Origin: Anaerobacillus isosaccharinicus
GTDB lineage: Bacteria; Bacillota; Bacilli; Bacillales; Anaerobacillaceae
Reading direction: 5' to 3'
Length of the DNA: 64,000 nucleotides
Assembly (NCBI RefSeq): GCF_001866075.3
Contig: NZ_CP063356.1
Location: 3,090,164-3,154,163, forward strand
Positions within the stretch are counted from its first letter, which is position 1. Every line of letters starts with the position of its first letter. The position numbers and the translations under genes were made by a program. This document shows, one piece after another, positions 9,365-18,547 of this stretch. The notes under the pieces were generated by a model. That model saw nothing but the letters and a program-made list of their open reading frames with translations, was not told where the DNA came from and ran no database searches.

Positions 9365-12300
9365 TTAAGACTCCACATTTCCAACTAACCCCTTCTTTTT
9401 GGCTCTTTTTTCTTTCCATTGATCAAACAACAGGAAGATAGATGGAATTAAAACAAGTGTAATGAATGTTGCAAAGCTTAGTCCAAAAACGATTACAATT
9501 GCCATCGGCTGCTGGATTTCGGTTCCTTCACCAAATCCTAGTGTTAAAGGAATAAGTCCTAAAATAGTCGTTAAAGCCGTCATTAATATGGGTCTTAATC
9601 TTGTCGGTCCTGCCTCGAGGATTGCTTCGTACGTATCGACGCCTTTTGATTTTAGTATGATAATATAATCAATTAAGACAATGGCGTTATTTACGACAAT
9701 TCCGGTTAAAATTAATATCCCGACGAGGGAACCAACACCGAGTGGTTGGAAGGTAACGAAAAGCCCAACTAAAATCCCAATAACAGTTACAGGAACAGAA
9801 AACATGATAATAAATGGATAGAAAAATGACTCAAAACGAGCTGCCATTACCATATAAACGAGTACGACTGCTAACGCAATTGCCCCACCTAACTTAAAGA
9901 AAGCATCTTGCATTTGCTCATTTTGACCTCCAAAGGAAATTCGGTATCCAGCTGGGAGTGTTATTTCAGCTCGAAGTGTTTCTTCAATTTCATTTGTAAT
10001 ACTTCCTAAATCTCGATTTAAAATAGAAGCTCGAACAGTTACTTCGCGCAAGCGGTCTGCACGACGTATTTGATTTGGACCTTGATCTCTATCAATTGAA
10101 GCAACTGCGTGAAGTGGGACTTTCTCTCCTGTGGGTGCATCAATTAACAACTTAGATAAATCCTCAATAGAAGTTGTATAGCGATCATCAACGATTAATC
10201 GAACGTCAATTTCATCACCGCTACGAGCAAGTCTAGTTGATACTAATCCCCTCGTCGCATCATTAATGGTCGAAGCAATTTGAGCGCTTCCGATTCCATA
10301 AGTTGAAGCTCGTTCGCGATTAATATTCACAGTAATTTCTGGATTTCCGGCGGTAAAGTTAGAGGAAGGTTCTCTCACACCCTCTACCTTTGAAATAATT
10401 TCAATAACTTCATCTGATATTGCTCGTAGTGTTTCAGTATCAGACCCTTTAATTGTAATCGAGACTGGATCACCGGTAAAACCTGAATCACTTGCAGATA
10501 CCCTAATATCTGCATTTGGGATACCTTTTAATTTATTTCGAATTTCTTCAGCAACTTGAACATCGCTTCTCGTGCGATCTGACAATTCCTTTAATAAAAT
10601 ATTATAATTTGCTCGATTTGTCTGGGTTCCAGCAGCCATTGAAAAGTTGTCTGTTCCCCCAACCGTAACATAGGACAAATCTATTTCTTCAATATTCTCT
10701 AGTATTCGGTCAATATCTTGAACCATTTCAAACGTTGCACCAAGCGAGCTTGCTGCTGGTAATCTAGCATCGATCCCTACAAAACCTTGATCTTGTGCAG
10801 GTAAAAACTCTTGACCGATAAATGGAGTTAATCCGAAAGAAGCTAAAAAAGCAATTAATGTAACAAATATAGTCATCTTCGGTCGTTTTAATACTTTTTG
10901 AAGAATACCTCTATACCAGTCAGTTACTCTACTAAAGCCGTGCTGAAAAGATGAATCTTCATCACTCACTTTCATAAATGTAGACGAAAGAAGAGGGACT
11001 ATAATTAAGGCTGTAAATAAACTAGCTAGTAATGAAAATGCAACGCTAAGTGCGAGTGGTTTAAACAATTGAGCAGCTAATCCATCAACGAAAATAATTG
11101 GTAGGAAAACAACAACAGTTGTTAAGGTAGAGGCAATAATTGCTCCACCAATTTCACTAGTTCCTTCAATAGCTGCATCTTTTAAGGAATAACCTAACTG
11201 TCTTTTTCGATAGATATTCTCCAATATGACGATGGCGTTATCGACCATCATCCCAATTCCTAATGCCAAACCTCCTAATGTTAAGACATTTAATGTTTGG
11301 CCACTGAAGTACATAAACAAAAATGTTGTAACAATTGAGATTGGTATCGAAAAGCCAATAATAAGGGTACTTCTGAAGTTTCGTAAAAACATATAAAGCA
11401 CACCAGCAGCGAGTATGCTTCCTAAAAGCATATTTAATGCAACTGCTCGAATTGATTGTTCAATAAATTTACTTTGGTCAAAAATGGCTTTTATTTCTAC
11501 ACCATCTGGTAAATTCTTTTTAATTTCATCTAAACGCTTATTTATTCCCCTTGAAACTGTAACTGTATTCGCCCCGGAAGCTTTTAAAATAGACAAACCG
11601 ACGCTTGGTTCACCATTTAAATAACTTTCTTGTGTTATTGGCTTTGTCGTGTCTTTAATCTCAACTAATGTACCAAGAGCGACCGTTCCTTGGCGAGTAG
11701 GTATCGGTAAGGTTTCTAAGTCATAAATAGAAGAAAATTGGCTTGTAATTCGGATAGGCAAATTTTGATTTTGATCTTGTAATGAACCGCCAGGAATGTT
11801 TAAATTTTCACTACCAATAATTTGTTGTAATTGACTTAAGCTGACACCAAAACTATTAAGTTTATTCGGATCAACTAGAAGTTGAATTTCTTGTTCAGTT
11901 CCACCTTCAACAGTTACAGCAGCTACTCCATCAACAGAATCTAGAAAAGGTTTGATTTCATTTTCAACGAGTTTTTTAGCAGTAATTAAGTCACCATTAG
12001 GTTCAGTAATTGCTAATTGAGTGATAGGTAATAGGCTCGGGTCAAAGCGTAGGACCATTGGCATTGGAACTTCTCGTGGTAAACTATCTCTAATAAAATC
12101 AAGTCGTTCCCGCATATTGAGGGTGGCAAAATCCATATCAGTACCCCAACCAAAAGAAACGAGTATTAATGCTCCTCCAGTTCTTGAGGTAGAAGAAACA
12201 GATTCAACATTTGGGATACTCGACATAATTTCTTCAATAGGCCTTGAAATAAGCTGTTCAATTTCTTCAGGACCTGCACCATTGTAAGTAACGGTAACAG

Positions 12301-12436
12301 CTGCAACAGGAAACGTCATTTCAGGAAATAAATCAACTGGTAAATCACGTAAGGAAACCAAACCTAAAATTAAAATTAAGACGATCACCATAGACATTGC
12401 TACAGGTCTAAGTACGGATAATTTTGCAATTTTCAT
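9365..12436 (-). CDS. RND-family multidrug efflux pump (AcrB/SwrC type)
   Basis: A 1023-residue inner-membrane transporter with the duplicated RND layout: TM1, a large extracytoplasmic loop, TM2-6, then the same again. Motifs include LSVLRPVAMSM at the start, FPEMTFPVAAVTVTY, GIGMMVDNAIVILENIYRK in TM4 (the proton-relay Asp region) and GIVVNNAIVLIDYI in the second half. Gram-positive members such as SwrC export surfactants or drugs by proton antiport. The start was set at the ATG one base after the adaptor gene's TAA. A longer frame would overlap that gene by 20 bases without a better RBS. It is the second gene of a two-gene operon. Confidence 0.92.
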   Translation of the reverse strand: MKIAKLSVLRPVAMSMVIVLILILGLVSLRDLPVDLFPEMTFPVAAVTVTYNGAGPEEIEQLISRPIEEIMSSIPNVESVSSTSRTGGALILVSFGWGTDMDFATLNMRERLDFIRDSLPREVPMPMVLRFDPSLLPITQLAITEPNGDLITAKKLVENEIKPFLDSVDGVAAVTVEGGTEQEIQLLVDPNKLNSFGVSLSQLQQIIGSENLNIPGGSLQDQNQNLPIRITSQFSSIYDLETLPIPTRQGTVALGTLVEIKDTTKPITQESYLNGEPSVGLSILKASGANTVTVSRGINKRLDEIKKNLPDGVEIKAIFDQSKFIEQSIRAVALNMLLGSILAAGVLYMFLRNFRSTLIIGFSIPISIVTTFLFMYFSGQTLNVLTLGGLALGIGMMVDNAIVILENIYRKRQLGYSLKDAAIEGTSEIGGAIIASTLTTVVVFLPIIFVDGLAAQLFKPLALSVAFSLLASLFTALIIVPLLSSTFMKVSDEDSSFQHGFSRVTDWYRGILQKVLKRPKMTIFVTLIAFLASFGLTPFIGQEFLPAQDQGFVGIDARLPAASSLGATFEMVQDIDRILENIEEIDLSYVTVGGTDNFSMAAGTQTNRANYNILLKELSDRTRSDVQVAEEIRNKLKGIPNADIRVSASDSGFTGDPVSITIKGSDTETLRAISDEVIEIISKVEGVREPSSNFTAGNPEITVNINRERASTYGIGSAQIASTINDATRGLVSTRLARSGDEIDVRLIVDDRYTTSIEDLSKLLIDAPTGEKVPLHAVASIDRDQGPNQIRRADRLREVTVRASILNRDLGSITNEIEETLRAEITLPAGYRISFGGQNEQMQDAFFKLGGAIALAVVLVYMVMAARFESFFYPFIIMFSVPVTVIGILVGLFVTFQPLGVGSLVGILILTGIVVNNAIVLIDYIIILKSKGVDTYEAILEAGPTRLRPILMTALTTILGLIPLTLGFGEGTEIQQPMAIVIVFGLSFATFITLVLIPSIFLLFDQWKEKRAKKKGLVGNVES

Positions 12437-12437
12437 T

Positions 12438-13652
12438 TTAGTCCTCGTTTCGTACAATTATTTCTGCACCATCAGTTAAACGTTCTTTTCCTCTAACTAC
12501 AACAAAATCCTCTTTCGTAATTCCTTCATGTACACCAACGACATTTCCACTTCTAATTCCTAAGACAACATCTCTTCGTTTAGCAACACCGTTTTGTACA
12601 ATAAAAACATAAGGGGAGTTTTCATCATAGAGGACACTATCTATAGGGATGACGTTGGCTTTTTCAACTCCACCTAAATTTATGAAAGCTGTAACTCTCA
12701 TTCCACCTTTTATCTTTTCCTCTTCATTTTGTATTGGAATTTCTACTTTAAATAAATTCGTTTGAGGATTTATTGTAGGTGAAACAACTTGAATTTTACT
12801 TTCAATTTCATTGGGCAAACCGTCGACGAATAGGGTAGCTTGCATCTCTTCTTTTAATTGGACAACTTGAAAGCTGTTCACATGAAATGTAGCGATAATA
12901 GGACTTAAGTTAACAACAGTAGCAAGGGGGCTATTGGGTGGTGCTATTTGGTTTGCTGTCACATTAAGTTCGGCAATTGTTCCTTTAATTGGCGAGGTAA
13001 TCGTTGTTGCATCTACTGCCATTTGGGCTTGACGCGCATTTTGTCTAGCAACCTCTAGTTGCATTTCTAGTTCCGCAACATTTATTTGCGGCAAACTGCC
13101 CATTTGTCCAGCTGCTTGAGTAAGTTCTGCTTGCTTAAGAGAAGTTTCTAATGATTGCTGAATGATCATCAATAAAGACACATCTTCAGTTTCTTCAGTT
13201 AATCCTTGAATTAGCTCTCTAGATTTTTCTAGTGATGCTTCTAACTCCATTTGCAGCTTTTGGATTTCCATAAGACCACTTTCAGCACTTTTTTGCAGTT
13301 GTTTAGCAGCTGTAATTCCTTTTTCAAGTTCTGTAACAGCTTTTTGAGCTTGCCTGGCTTGGCTTCGAACGATTTCATCGTCTAACTTTAAAATCTGATC
13401 ACCTTTGTCGACTTTGTCGCCAACTTTTTTGTTAACTTCTACTACATTAAAAGGCGTTGTAGTAAAAAGAGGGATGACAGCATTTGGTAAGGCTTGACCA
13501 GTTAATTCTAATTTTTGTTCTAAGTTAATTTCCTGAACAGAGGCAATATCAACTGGAATTTGTTGACCAGTAGCTGTTTCACTTGTGATATCTTCTGTAG
13601 AACAAGCAACTAAAAATAATAATGATGCAATGACAGTAGTAAAACGTTTCAA
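12438..13652 (-). CDS. RND efflux periplasmic-adaptor-type lipoprotein (HlyD/AcrA family)
   Basis: A 404-residue protein with a lipoprotein signal (lipobox LVAC, Cys about residue 17), so it is anchored outside the membrane. A lipoyl/barrel-sandwich half (NKKVGDKVDKGDQILKLDD) is followed by a long alpha-helical hairpin (about residues 95-210) rich in Gln and Glu, then the second lipoyl half (ITSPIKGTIAELNV) and beta-barrel. It is the adaptor for the RND pump encoded just downstream. The ribosome site TAGGAGATGAG precedes the ATG. There is no outer-membrane channel gene, as expected in a monoderm. Confidence 0.9.
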   Translation of the reverse strand: MKRFTTVIASLLFLVACSTEDITSETATGQQIPVDIASVQEINLEQKLELTGQALPNAVIPLFTTTPFNVVEVNKKVGDKVDKGDQILKLDDEIVRSQARQAQKAVTELEKGITAAKQLQKSAESGLMEIQKLQMELEASLEKSRELIQGLTEETEDVSLLMIIQQSLETSLKQAELTQAAGQMGSLPQINVAELEMQLEVARQNARQAQMAVDATTITSPIKGTIAELNVTANQIAPPNSPLATVVNLSPIIATFHVNSFQVVQLKEEMQATLFVDGLPNEIESKIQVVSPTINPQTNLFKVEIPIQNEEEKIKGGMRVTAFINLGGVEKANVIPIDSVLYDENSPYVFIVQNGVAKRRDVVLGIRSGNVVGVHEGITKEDFVVVRGKERLTDGAEIIVRNED

Positions 13653-13901
13653 ATTCTCATCTCCTAACTTAATCTATGTTTAATATTTGTTAAGCAAATG
13701 TATCTATACAAGATAATAATAATTCCAAATCTAAATGTACTATATTTTAAGGGATTGTACAAAAATAATAACCATCTATTTTTAATCAAAGATTGGATGC
13801 TAATTAGTCAGATAAAAATGCACCTAAATGAGAATGAATTTAACTTAACTAACAATAGAATAGAGTAGATGAAAAAATTTTTATTATGAATTTTTAACTA
13901 G

Positions 13902-13926
13902 GTTTAAGAAAATGGGGAACGGGTAT
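13902..13926 (+). promoter_or_regulatory. Consensus sigma-B promoter upstream of spx
   Basis: GTTTAA (13902-13907), a 13-base spacer and GGGTAT (13921-13926) match the general-stress sigma-B consensus exactly. The spx start codon lies about 185 bases downstream, giving a long 5' leader. B. subtilis spx is known to have a sigma-B promoter among several. Within the leader, TATAAT at 14031-14036 may belong to a second, sigma-A promoter with a weak -35. The rest of the 460-base gap between the RND operon and spx is AT-rich with nothing else I can name. Confidence 0.7.
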
Positions 13927-14111
13927 TTGATAAAATGATGGTAGATTATTAAGTTATCCCTATGTACAAAGTGTATAAATTTTGTTTATTTTTTTTTCAA
14001 TCAGGGGTGTTCAAATTAGAATAATTATTGTATAATTTTATTATCTTATAACAATCCACATAAACATTATAGATTTAGATAAAAAAGGTATTTTGAAGGG
14101 AGAATTGGAAA

Positions 14112-14510
14112 ATGGTAACTCTATTTACATCCCCAAGTTGTACATCATGTAGAAAAGCAAAAGCATGGTTAGAAGAACATAACATTGAATTTGTTGAAAG
14201 AAATATTTTTGCGGAGCCACTAACAATCGAAGAGGTTAAAGAAGTGGTTCGTATGACAGAGGATGGAACGGATGAAATTATTTCGACACGTTCTAAAGTC
14301 TTTCAAGAGTTAAACGTAGAAGTAGAAGCTTTATCATTACAACAATTATTTAAAATTATTAGTGAAAATCCAGGCCTTTTAAGAAGACCTATTATTATTG
14401 ATGAGAAGCGTCTACAAGTAGGGTATAACGAAGCTGAAATTCGCCGTTTCTTACCTCGTAAAGTTCGTAAATTCTTCTTAGAAGAAGCTCAAAGAGCAGC
14501 GAACGAATAA
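14112..14510 (+). CDS. spx: Redox-responsive transcriptional regulator Spx
   Basis: A 132-residue ArsC-fold protein that binds the RNA polymerase alpha C-terminal domain and controls thiol stress genes. The CxxC redox switch is C10-C13 ([10 protein letters not shown]), and the conserved [10 protein letters not shown] and [12 protein letters not shown] blocks are present. ClpXP degrades Spx with help from the SpxH adaptor, which is encoded 8 kb downstream. The ATG is preceded by AAGGGAG. A sigma-B promoter lies upstream and a terminator directly after. Confidence 0.97.
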   Translation: MVTLFTSPSCTSCRKAKAWLEEHNIEFVERNIFAEPLTIEEVKEVVRMTEDGTDEIISTRSKVFQELNVEVEALSLQQLFKIISENPGLLRRPIIIDEKRLQVGYNEAEIRRFLPRKVRKFFLEEAQRAANE

Positions 14511-14531
14511 AAAATTAATCTATACAAGCTT

Positions 14532-14565
14532 AAAGAGGCAGCCAAGACTGCCTCTTTCTCTTTTT
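14532..14565 (+). terminator. Rho-independent terminator after spx
   Basis: AAAGAGGCAG / CTGCCTCTTT stem with a six-base loop and a downstream T/C-rich tract (CTCTTTTTT). Confidence 0.88.
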
Positions 14566-14583
14566 TATTTGGCTTTTTAGGAT

Positions 14584-15267
14584 CTACATTTTAAACTCTA
14601 AACTATCTTTTCTAAATTTCTTAATCAGCCAACCAGAAAATACGACCGCAATGATTAAACTCACCTGTAAAACTGTTGAGATTAAAGGATGACTAGAAAA
14701 TAGTGGAGCTAACATGGGTTCATGGATAATCATTTTGGTTGCTGTGAATGCCAGAATAGCTGATCCAATATAAATAATGATTGGAAAGCGTTCCATAGCA
14801 AATAAAATAAGTTTACTTCCCCAAATAATGATTGGAACAGATACAAGTAAGCCAATAATGACTAACGTAGTGTTTCCGTGTGCTGCTCCTGCCACAGCTA
14901 TTACGTTATCAAATCCCATAACGATATCTGCGATGATAATTGTTTTTATTGCAGCAAACAATGTTGTTTGACCTTGTATATCCCTGTCATCGTCCATTCC
15001 AACTAATAGGTGATAGGCTATATACAACAATAGAGCACCACCAATAGCCATGAGCATAGGAATTTGAAGTAAGTAGACTGCAAACAAAGTTAAACTAATT
15101 CTGGCAAAAATCGCAAGCCCAATACCAAGGAGTATAGCTTTGTTTCGTATTTTATCAGGTAAATTACGACAAGCTAAAGCGACAACGATGGCGTTATCAC
15201 CACCTAATACTATATCTATGCTAATAATCGTTAATAATGGAATAAGAAAATCCATTTCTAGGCCCAT
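14584..15267 (-). CDS. yjbE: TerC-family membrane protein YjbE
   Basis: A 227-residue integral membrane protein with about seven hydrophobic helices. The family hallmarks SIDIVLGGDNAIVVAL and IADIVMGFDNVIAVAG, which place Asp/Asn pairs inside the membrane, identify TerC. Homologues export manganese, in some cases to secreted metalloenzymes. The start is the ATG after AAGAGGTGTGTCC; an upstream in-frame ATG has no ribosome site. It is convergent with spx, as in B. subtilis. I looked for a yybP-ykoY manganese riboswitch in the 470-base upstream gap and did not find its core. Confidence 0.85.
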   Translation of the reverse strand: MGLEMDFLIPLLTIISIDIVLGGDNAIVVALACRNLPDKIRNKAILLGIGLAIFARISLTLFAVYLLQIPMLMAIGGALLLYIAYHLLVGMDDDRDIQGQTTLFAAIKTIIIADIVMGFDNVIAVAGAAHGNTTLVIIGLLVSVPIIIWGSKLILFAMERFPIIIYIGSAILAFTATKMIIHEPMLAPLFSSHPLISTVLQVSLIIAVVFSGWLIKKFRKDSLEFKM

Positions 15268-15685
15268 GGACACACCTCTTATTTTTTGTATGAATAAAAT
15301 AATCTTAACAAAGAATTTGTTTCGCATCTCGAGTCTTAACTCACTAAGAGGCTCTCGCTAGACTGAAGAATGTAAATTCTTTAGAGGAAAAAATAAATAT
15401 ATTTTAAAATAAAAGGACAACTTATTAACTAAACATATCACTTTAGGTAGTAATTCATTCCTTTTTTAGAAAAAAACTTAAAAATTTATATTGTAATAAT
15501 TTGCTTAGCATATAATTTCCATTCTTAATTGATTTATCATAGAATAGAAGTATAATATATGAAAAGGAAATGCTTTTTCTTAAAATGGTTAAGAAAAAAT
15601 TTACTTTTATTTAATAAGATGGATATGTTTAAACCGTTTAACTCTTAAGTGAAAAAGATGACGGGGATTGTTAACACTGACTTTT

Positions 15686-15740
15686 TAGGGGATAAAACAT
15701 CCCTTCCGCCATTTGAATTCGCCAGAAGGGAGAGAGAATT
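15686..15740 (+). promoter_or_regulatory. Possible RBS-sequestering leader structure of mecA
   Basis: CCCTTC (15701-15706) is complementary to GAAGGG (15725-15730), which overlaps the mecA ribosome-binding site AAGGGAGAG. The same CCC can instead pair within GGGAT (15689-15693) / ATCCC (15699-15703). Two mutually exclusive hairpins are therefore possible, one hiding the RBS. No folding energy was computed. The rest of the 15268-15685 gap is AT-rich and holds the yjbE and mecA promoters without clear boxes. Confidence 0.35.
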
Positions 15741-16406
15741 ATGGAGATTGAAAGACTAAACGAATCAACAATTAAATTCTATATTACGTACAGGGATATT
15801 GAAAATCGCGGTTTTGATCGCGAAGAAATTTGGTATAACCGAGAACGCGGTGAAGAACTATTTTTTGAAATGATTAACGAAGCAAATGATAAAGAAAACT
15901 TTGAGCTTGAGGGTCCTTTATGGATACAAGTTCAAGCCCTTGATAAGGGATTAGAAATAATCGTTACAAGAGGGCAAATTACTGATGGGAATGTGAGGTT
16001 GGAAATTCCAGTCTCCAATGAACAAATAAATATTCCTGTTGATGAAAATATTGTTGACATGCTAGATGATAATTTTGTCAAAAGTAAACATCGAGATCGT
16101 GATGATGATGAGCAAGAATTGTTAGATCTTGTCATTGGTTTTGACGACTTTGAGGATATCATTTCGTTGAGTCATCATATGGATGTAAGAGGCTTTAAAA
16201 ATGGACTTTATCACTTTGAAAATCGTTATTACCTTTTTGTAATGTTTACTGATGAATTTGCAGAAGATGAGCAGGATAATATTTTGAGTCAGATTTTAGA
16301 ATTTGGTTATGAATCGGAAATTTCCATTCATCGCATTCAAGAGTATGGTAAAGAAGTTATCGGTGAGGAAGCATTACAAGGATTACGCCAAATGTTTAAG
16401 AAATAG
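15741..16406 (+). CDS. mecA: Adaptor protein MecA (ClpC adaptor)
   Basis: A 221-residue adaptor that delivers ComK and other substrates to ClpCP. The N-terminal substrate-binding domain (MEIERLNESTIKFYITYRDI) is followed by an acidic linker (KHRDRDDDEQELLDL) and the C-terminal ClpC-binding domain. Length and layout match B. subtilis MecA. It starts at ATG after GGGAGAGAG. It sits upstream of cls, coiA and pepF as in related genomes. An imperfect hairpin with a T-run follows. Confidence 0.95.
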   Translation: MEIERLNESTIKFYITYRDIENRGFDREEIWYNRERGEELFFEMINEANDKENFELEGPLWIQVQALDKGLEIIVTRGQITDGNVRLEIPVSNEQINIPVDENIVDMLDDNFVKSKHRDRDDDEQELLDLVIGFDDFEDIISLSHHMDVRGFKNGLYHFENRYYLFVMFTDEFAEDEQDNILSQILEFGYESEISIHRIQEYGKEVIGEEALQGLRQMFKK

Positions 16407-16419
16407 CTGATCAAACGCT

Positions 16420-16514
16420 GGGGTCAGGCACTTCCTAGAATAGATAAACTGTGAAAACCCTCTCTATGAAGGTCTCCTTTAATTATTATCTGGGAAGGGT
16501 CAGCCCCTTTTTTT
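16420..16514 (+). terminator. Long imperfect inverted repeat ending in a T-run, after mecA
   Basis: GGGGTCAGGCACTTCC at the left and GGGAAGGGTCAGCCCC at the right (ending 16507) are imperfectly complementary and are followed by TTTTTTTT. GGGGTCAGGCAC-type ends recur in Firmicute intergenic DNA, so this may be a small repeat element that serves as the mecA terminator. Confidence 0.6.
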
Positions 16515-16539
16515 TATAAAGATAAGAAAGTATAACTTT

Positions 16540-16805
16540 TTGAAGTTGTCTAGCTCCGAGCGCCAGCTGCTCCTGCGGTTACTCGTCGCAAAATTGCAGA
16601 GAAGTAGCTCAAAGAAGTATTTGGCTGGAGGTCAAATAACCTGCCGAGGAAAAAGGATTTCACTTTTTCTTAGATAAAAAAGTGAAAAAGCGCACTCCTT
16701 GCTCCTGCGGTTACTCGTCGCAAAGCTTGCAGGATGTTTATTCAAGAAGTTGCTTGTCAGAACATTTGCTTGTCGCCGCTAGGCGGGCGCTCTGCGCTTT
16801 TCTTA
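16540..16805. repeat. Intergenic element of about 265 bp with terminal inverted repeats
   Basis: Left end AGCTCCGAGCGCCAGC (16552-16567) and right end GCGGGCGCTCTGCGCT (16783-16798) are inverted repeats matching at 13 of 16 positions. A 25-base direct repeat beginning TGCTCCTGCGGTTACTCG occurs at 16568-16592 and 16700-16724. Between these copies is a hairpin, TTCACTTTTT / AAAAAGTGAA. The GC content is clearly above its surroundings and no protein frame fits. The ends resemble the TTGTCTAGCTCCAGCGCC family of intergenic repeats I recall from several Bacillaceae. It fills most of the 500-base gap between mecA and cls. Confidence 0.65.
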
Positions 16806-16918
16806 TAATAAATCATCTTCAGATAGGAAGTACAATAGCATGTTCTCATTAAGGATAATAAAAACTAGAGCTAATTATGGTAGAGGCTTATGTTTAAAGG
16901 AAAGTGAGCTAGGCATAC

Positions 16919-18430
16919 ATGAAAAAGAAACTACAAGTATTATTATTTCTAGCGATACTCGGAACAATTTTGTACATAACAAAAGATTACTGGGAAGGCT
17001 GGATTGTTGGAATTGTTAGTATTCTCTTTTCCTTATCTGCTTTTTTTATTGCTATCATTATTTTCTTAGAAAATCGTCATCCTGCAAGAACTGTAACATG
17101 GATAATGGTATTAGCTATTTTTCCGGTCTTAGGTTTCTTCTTTTATTTAATGTTCGGCCAAAATCACCGTAAAACAAAAGCTTTTACTGAGAAAGCGATT
17201 ATGGATGAACAAGCCTTAGATCGGATTGAAGGGAACAAACCGTTAAACGAAGATGCAATTGGGAAAATGGGTGAGGATCAACAACTTCTATTTCGTCTAG
17301 CACATCGCTTAGCTAATACACCTATATCTTTTGCAACAGAAACGAAAGTGTTAACTGATGGGAAAGAAACATTTGGTCATATACTAAAAGCGTTAAAGGA
17401 TGCTACTAATCATATCCACATGGTGTATTACATAGTACGAAGCGACGAGATAGGAAATGAGATCAAAGATATTCTGATTGAAAAAGCAAAGCAAGGTGTA
17501 AATGTTCGTTTTCTTTACGATGCAGTTGGTTGTTTTCAACTTTCGAAATACTATGTTCAAGAGTTAAAGGACGCTGGTGTTGAAATGGTTGCTTTTGCAC
17601 CTGTAAAACTGCCTTTATTTAATCATCGTATAAATTACCGTAATCACCGTAAAATTATTGTTGTTGATGCCCAAGTTGCTTTTGTTGGTGGGTTAAATAT
17701 TGGTGATGAATATTTAGGTAAGAACGAATATTTCGGACATTGGCGTGATACGCATTTATTTGTAAGAGGGGAAGCTGTCCGATCCTTACAGCTTATTTTT
17801 CTGCGTGATTGGTACTATATGACGAGAGAAACCCTTTTAAAGCAAAGTTATCTCTCACCTAGTCTTCCAACATCAGAACAATTAGGTGGCGTTCAAATGA
17901 TTGCTAGCGGTCCTGATACAAGATGGGAAGTCATCAAGAAATTATTTTTTTCAATGATCACATCTGCCAAAAAATCCATTTGGATCTCATCACCGTATTT
18001 CATTCCTGATGATGATATTTTGTCAGCTCTAAAAATAGCGGCACTCAGTGGTGTTGACGTTCGTATACTTGTGCCAAACCGACCAGATAAAAGGATTGTT
18101 TTTTATGCTTCACGCTCCTATTTTCCTGAGTTACTAGATGCAGGAGTGAAAATATATGAATATAACCGTGGATTTATGCACAGCAAATTAATCATCGTCG
18201 ATAAAAAAATTGCCTCAATTGGAACAGCGAACATGGACATGAGGAGTTTCCATTTAAATTTTGAAGTCAATGCTTTTTTATATAAAACTCAAAGTGTCCA
18301 GACACTTGTAGGGGATTATATATACGACATGGAACATTCAACAATTATTAGCTTTGATCAATTTAAAAAACGGTCAATTTTCAAACGGATTATTGAATCT
18401 ACATCTAGATTATTGTCACCGTTACTTTAG
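16919..18430 (+). CDS. cls: Cardiolipin synthase
   Basis: A 503-residue phospholipase D superfamily enzyme that condenses two phosphatidylglycerol molecules into cardiolipin. Two N-terminal transmembrane helices (about residues 5-22 and 28-50, then a third hydrophobic stretch to about 80) precede two HKD motifs: HRKIIVVDAQVAFVGG and HSKLIIVDKKIASIG, the second followed by TANMD. Length is typical of ClsA. It starts at ATG with AAAGGAAAGTGAG upstream at a somewhat long spacing. A location between mecA and coiA is common in Bacillaceae but not B. subtilis. Confidence 0.93.
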   Translation: MKKKLQVLLFLAILGTILYITKDYWEGWIVGIVSILFSLSAFFIAIIIFLENRHPARTVTWIMVLAIFPVLGFFFYLMFGQNHRKTKAFTEKAIMDEQALDRIEGNKPLNEDAIGKMGEDQQLLFRLAHRLANTPISFATETKVLTDGKETFGHILKALKDATNHIHMVYYIVRSDEIGNEIKDILIEKAKQGVNVRFLYDAVGCFQLSKYYVQELKDAGVEMVAFAPVKLPLFNHRINYRNHRKIIVVDAQVAFVGGLNIGDEYLGKNEYFGHWRDTHLFVRGEAVRSLQLIFLRDWYYMTRETLLKQSYLSPSLPTSEQLGGVQMIASGPDTRWEVIKKLFFSMITSAKKSIWISSPYFIPDDDILSALKIAALSGVDVRILVPNRPDKRIVFYASRSYFPELLDAGVKIYEYNRGFMHSKLIIVDKKIASIGTANMDMRSFHLNFEVNAFLYKTQSVQTLVGDYIYDMEHSTIISFDQFKKRSIFKRIIESTSRLLSPLL

Positions 18431-18438
18431 GAGTGGAC

Positions 18439-18508
18439 AGTGTCGAATTTAAAGGTAGTCAAGTTCAACATTTTGAAGCGGGGCGTATAGAACTTTAAAC
18501 TCGACACT
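18439..18508. repeat. Intergenic hairpin after cls
   Basis: AGTGTCGAATTTAAAG (18439-18454) pairs with CTTTAAACTCGACACT (18493-18508), enclosing TTTTGAAGCGGG. The architecture resembles the heptamer palindromes elsewhere in the window, but the arm sequence differs. It lacks a strong T-run. Confidence 0.55.
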
Positions 18509-18547
18509 CTAAACTATAAACGAAAACTTTCAAAAGGAGGGAGCTAC

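Noticed and set aside
15268-15400. Possible yybP-ykoY manganese riboswitch before the TerC gene
   Set aside because: The expected conserved core could not be found by eye; a covariance search would settle it.
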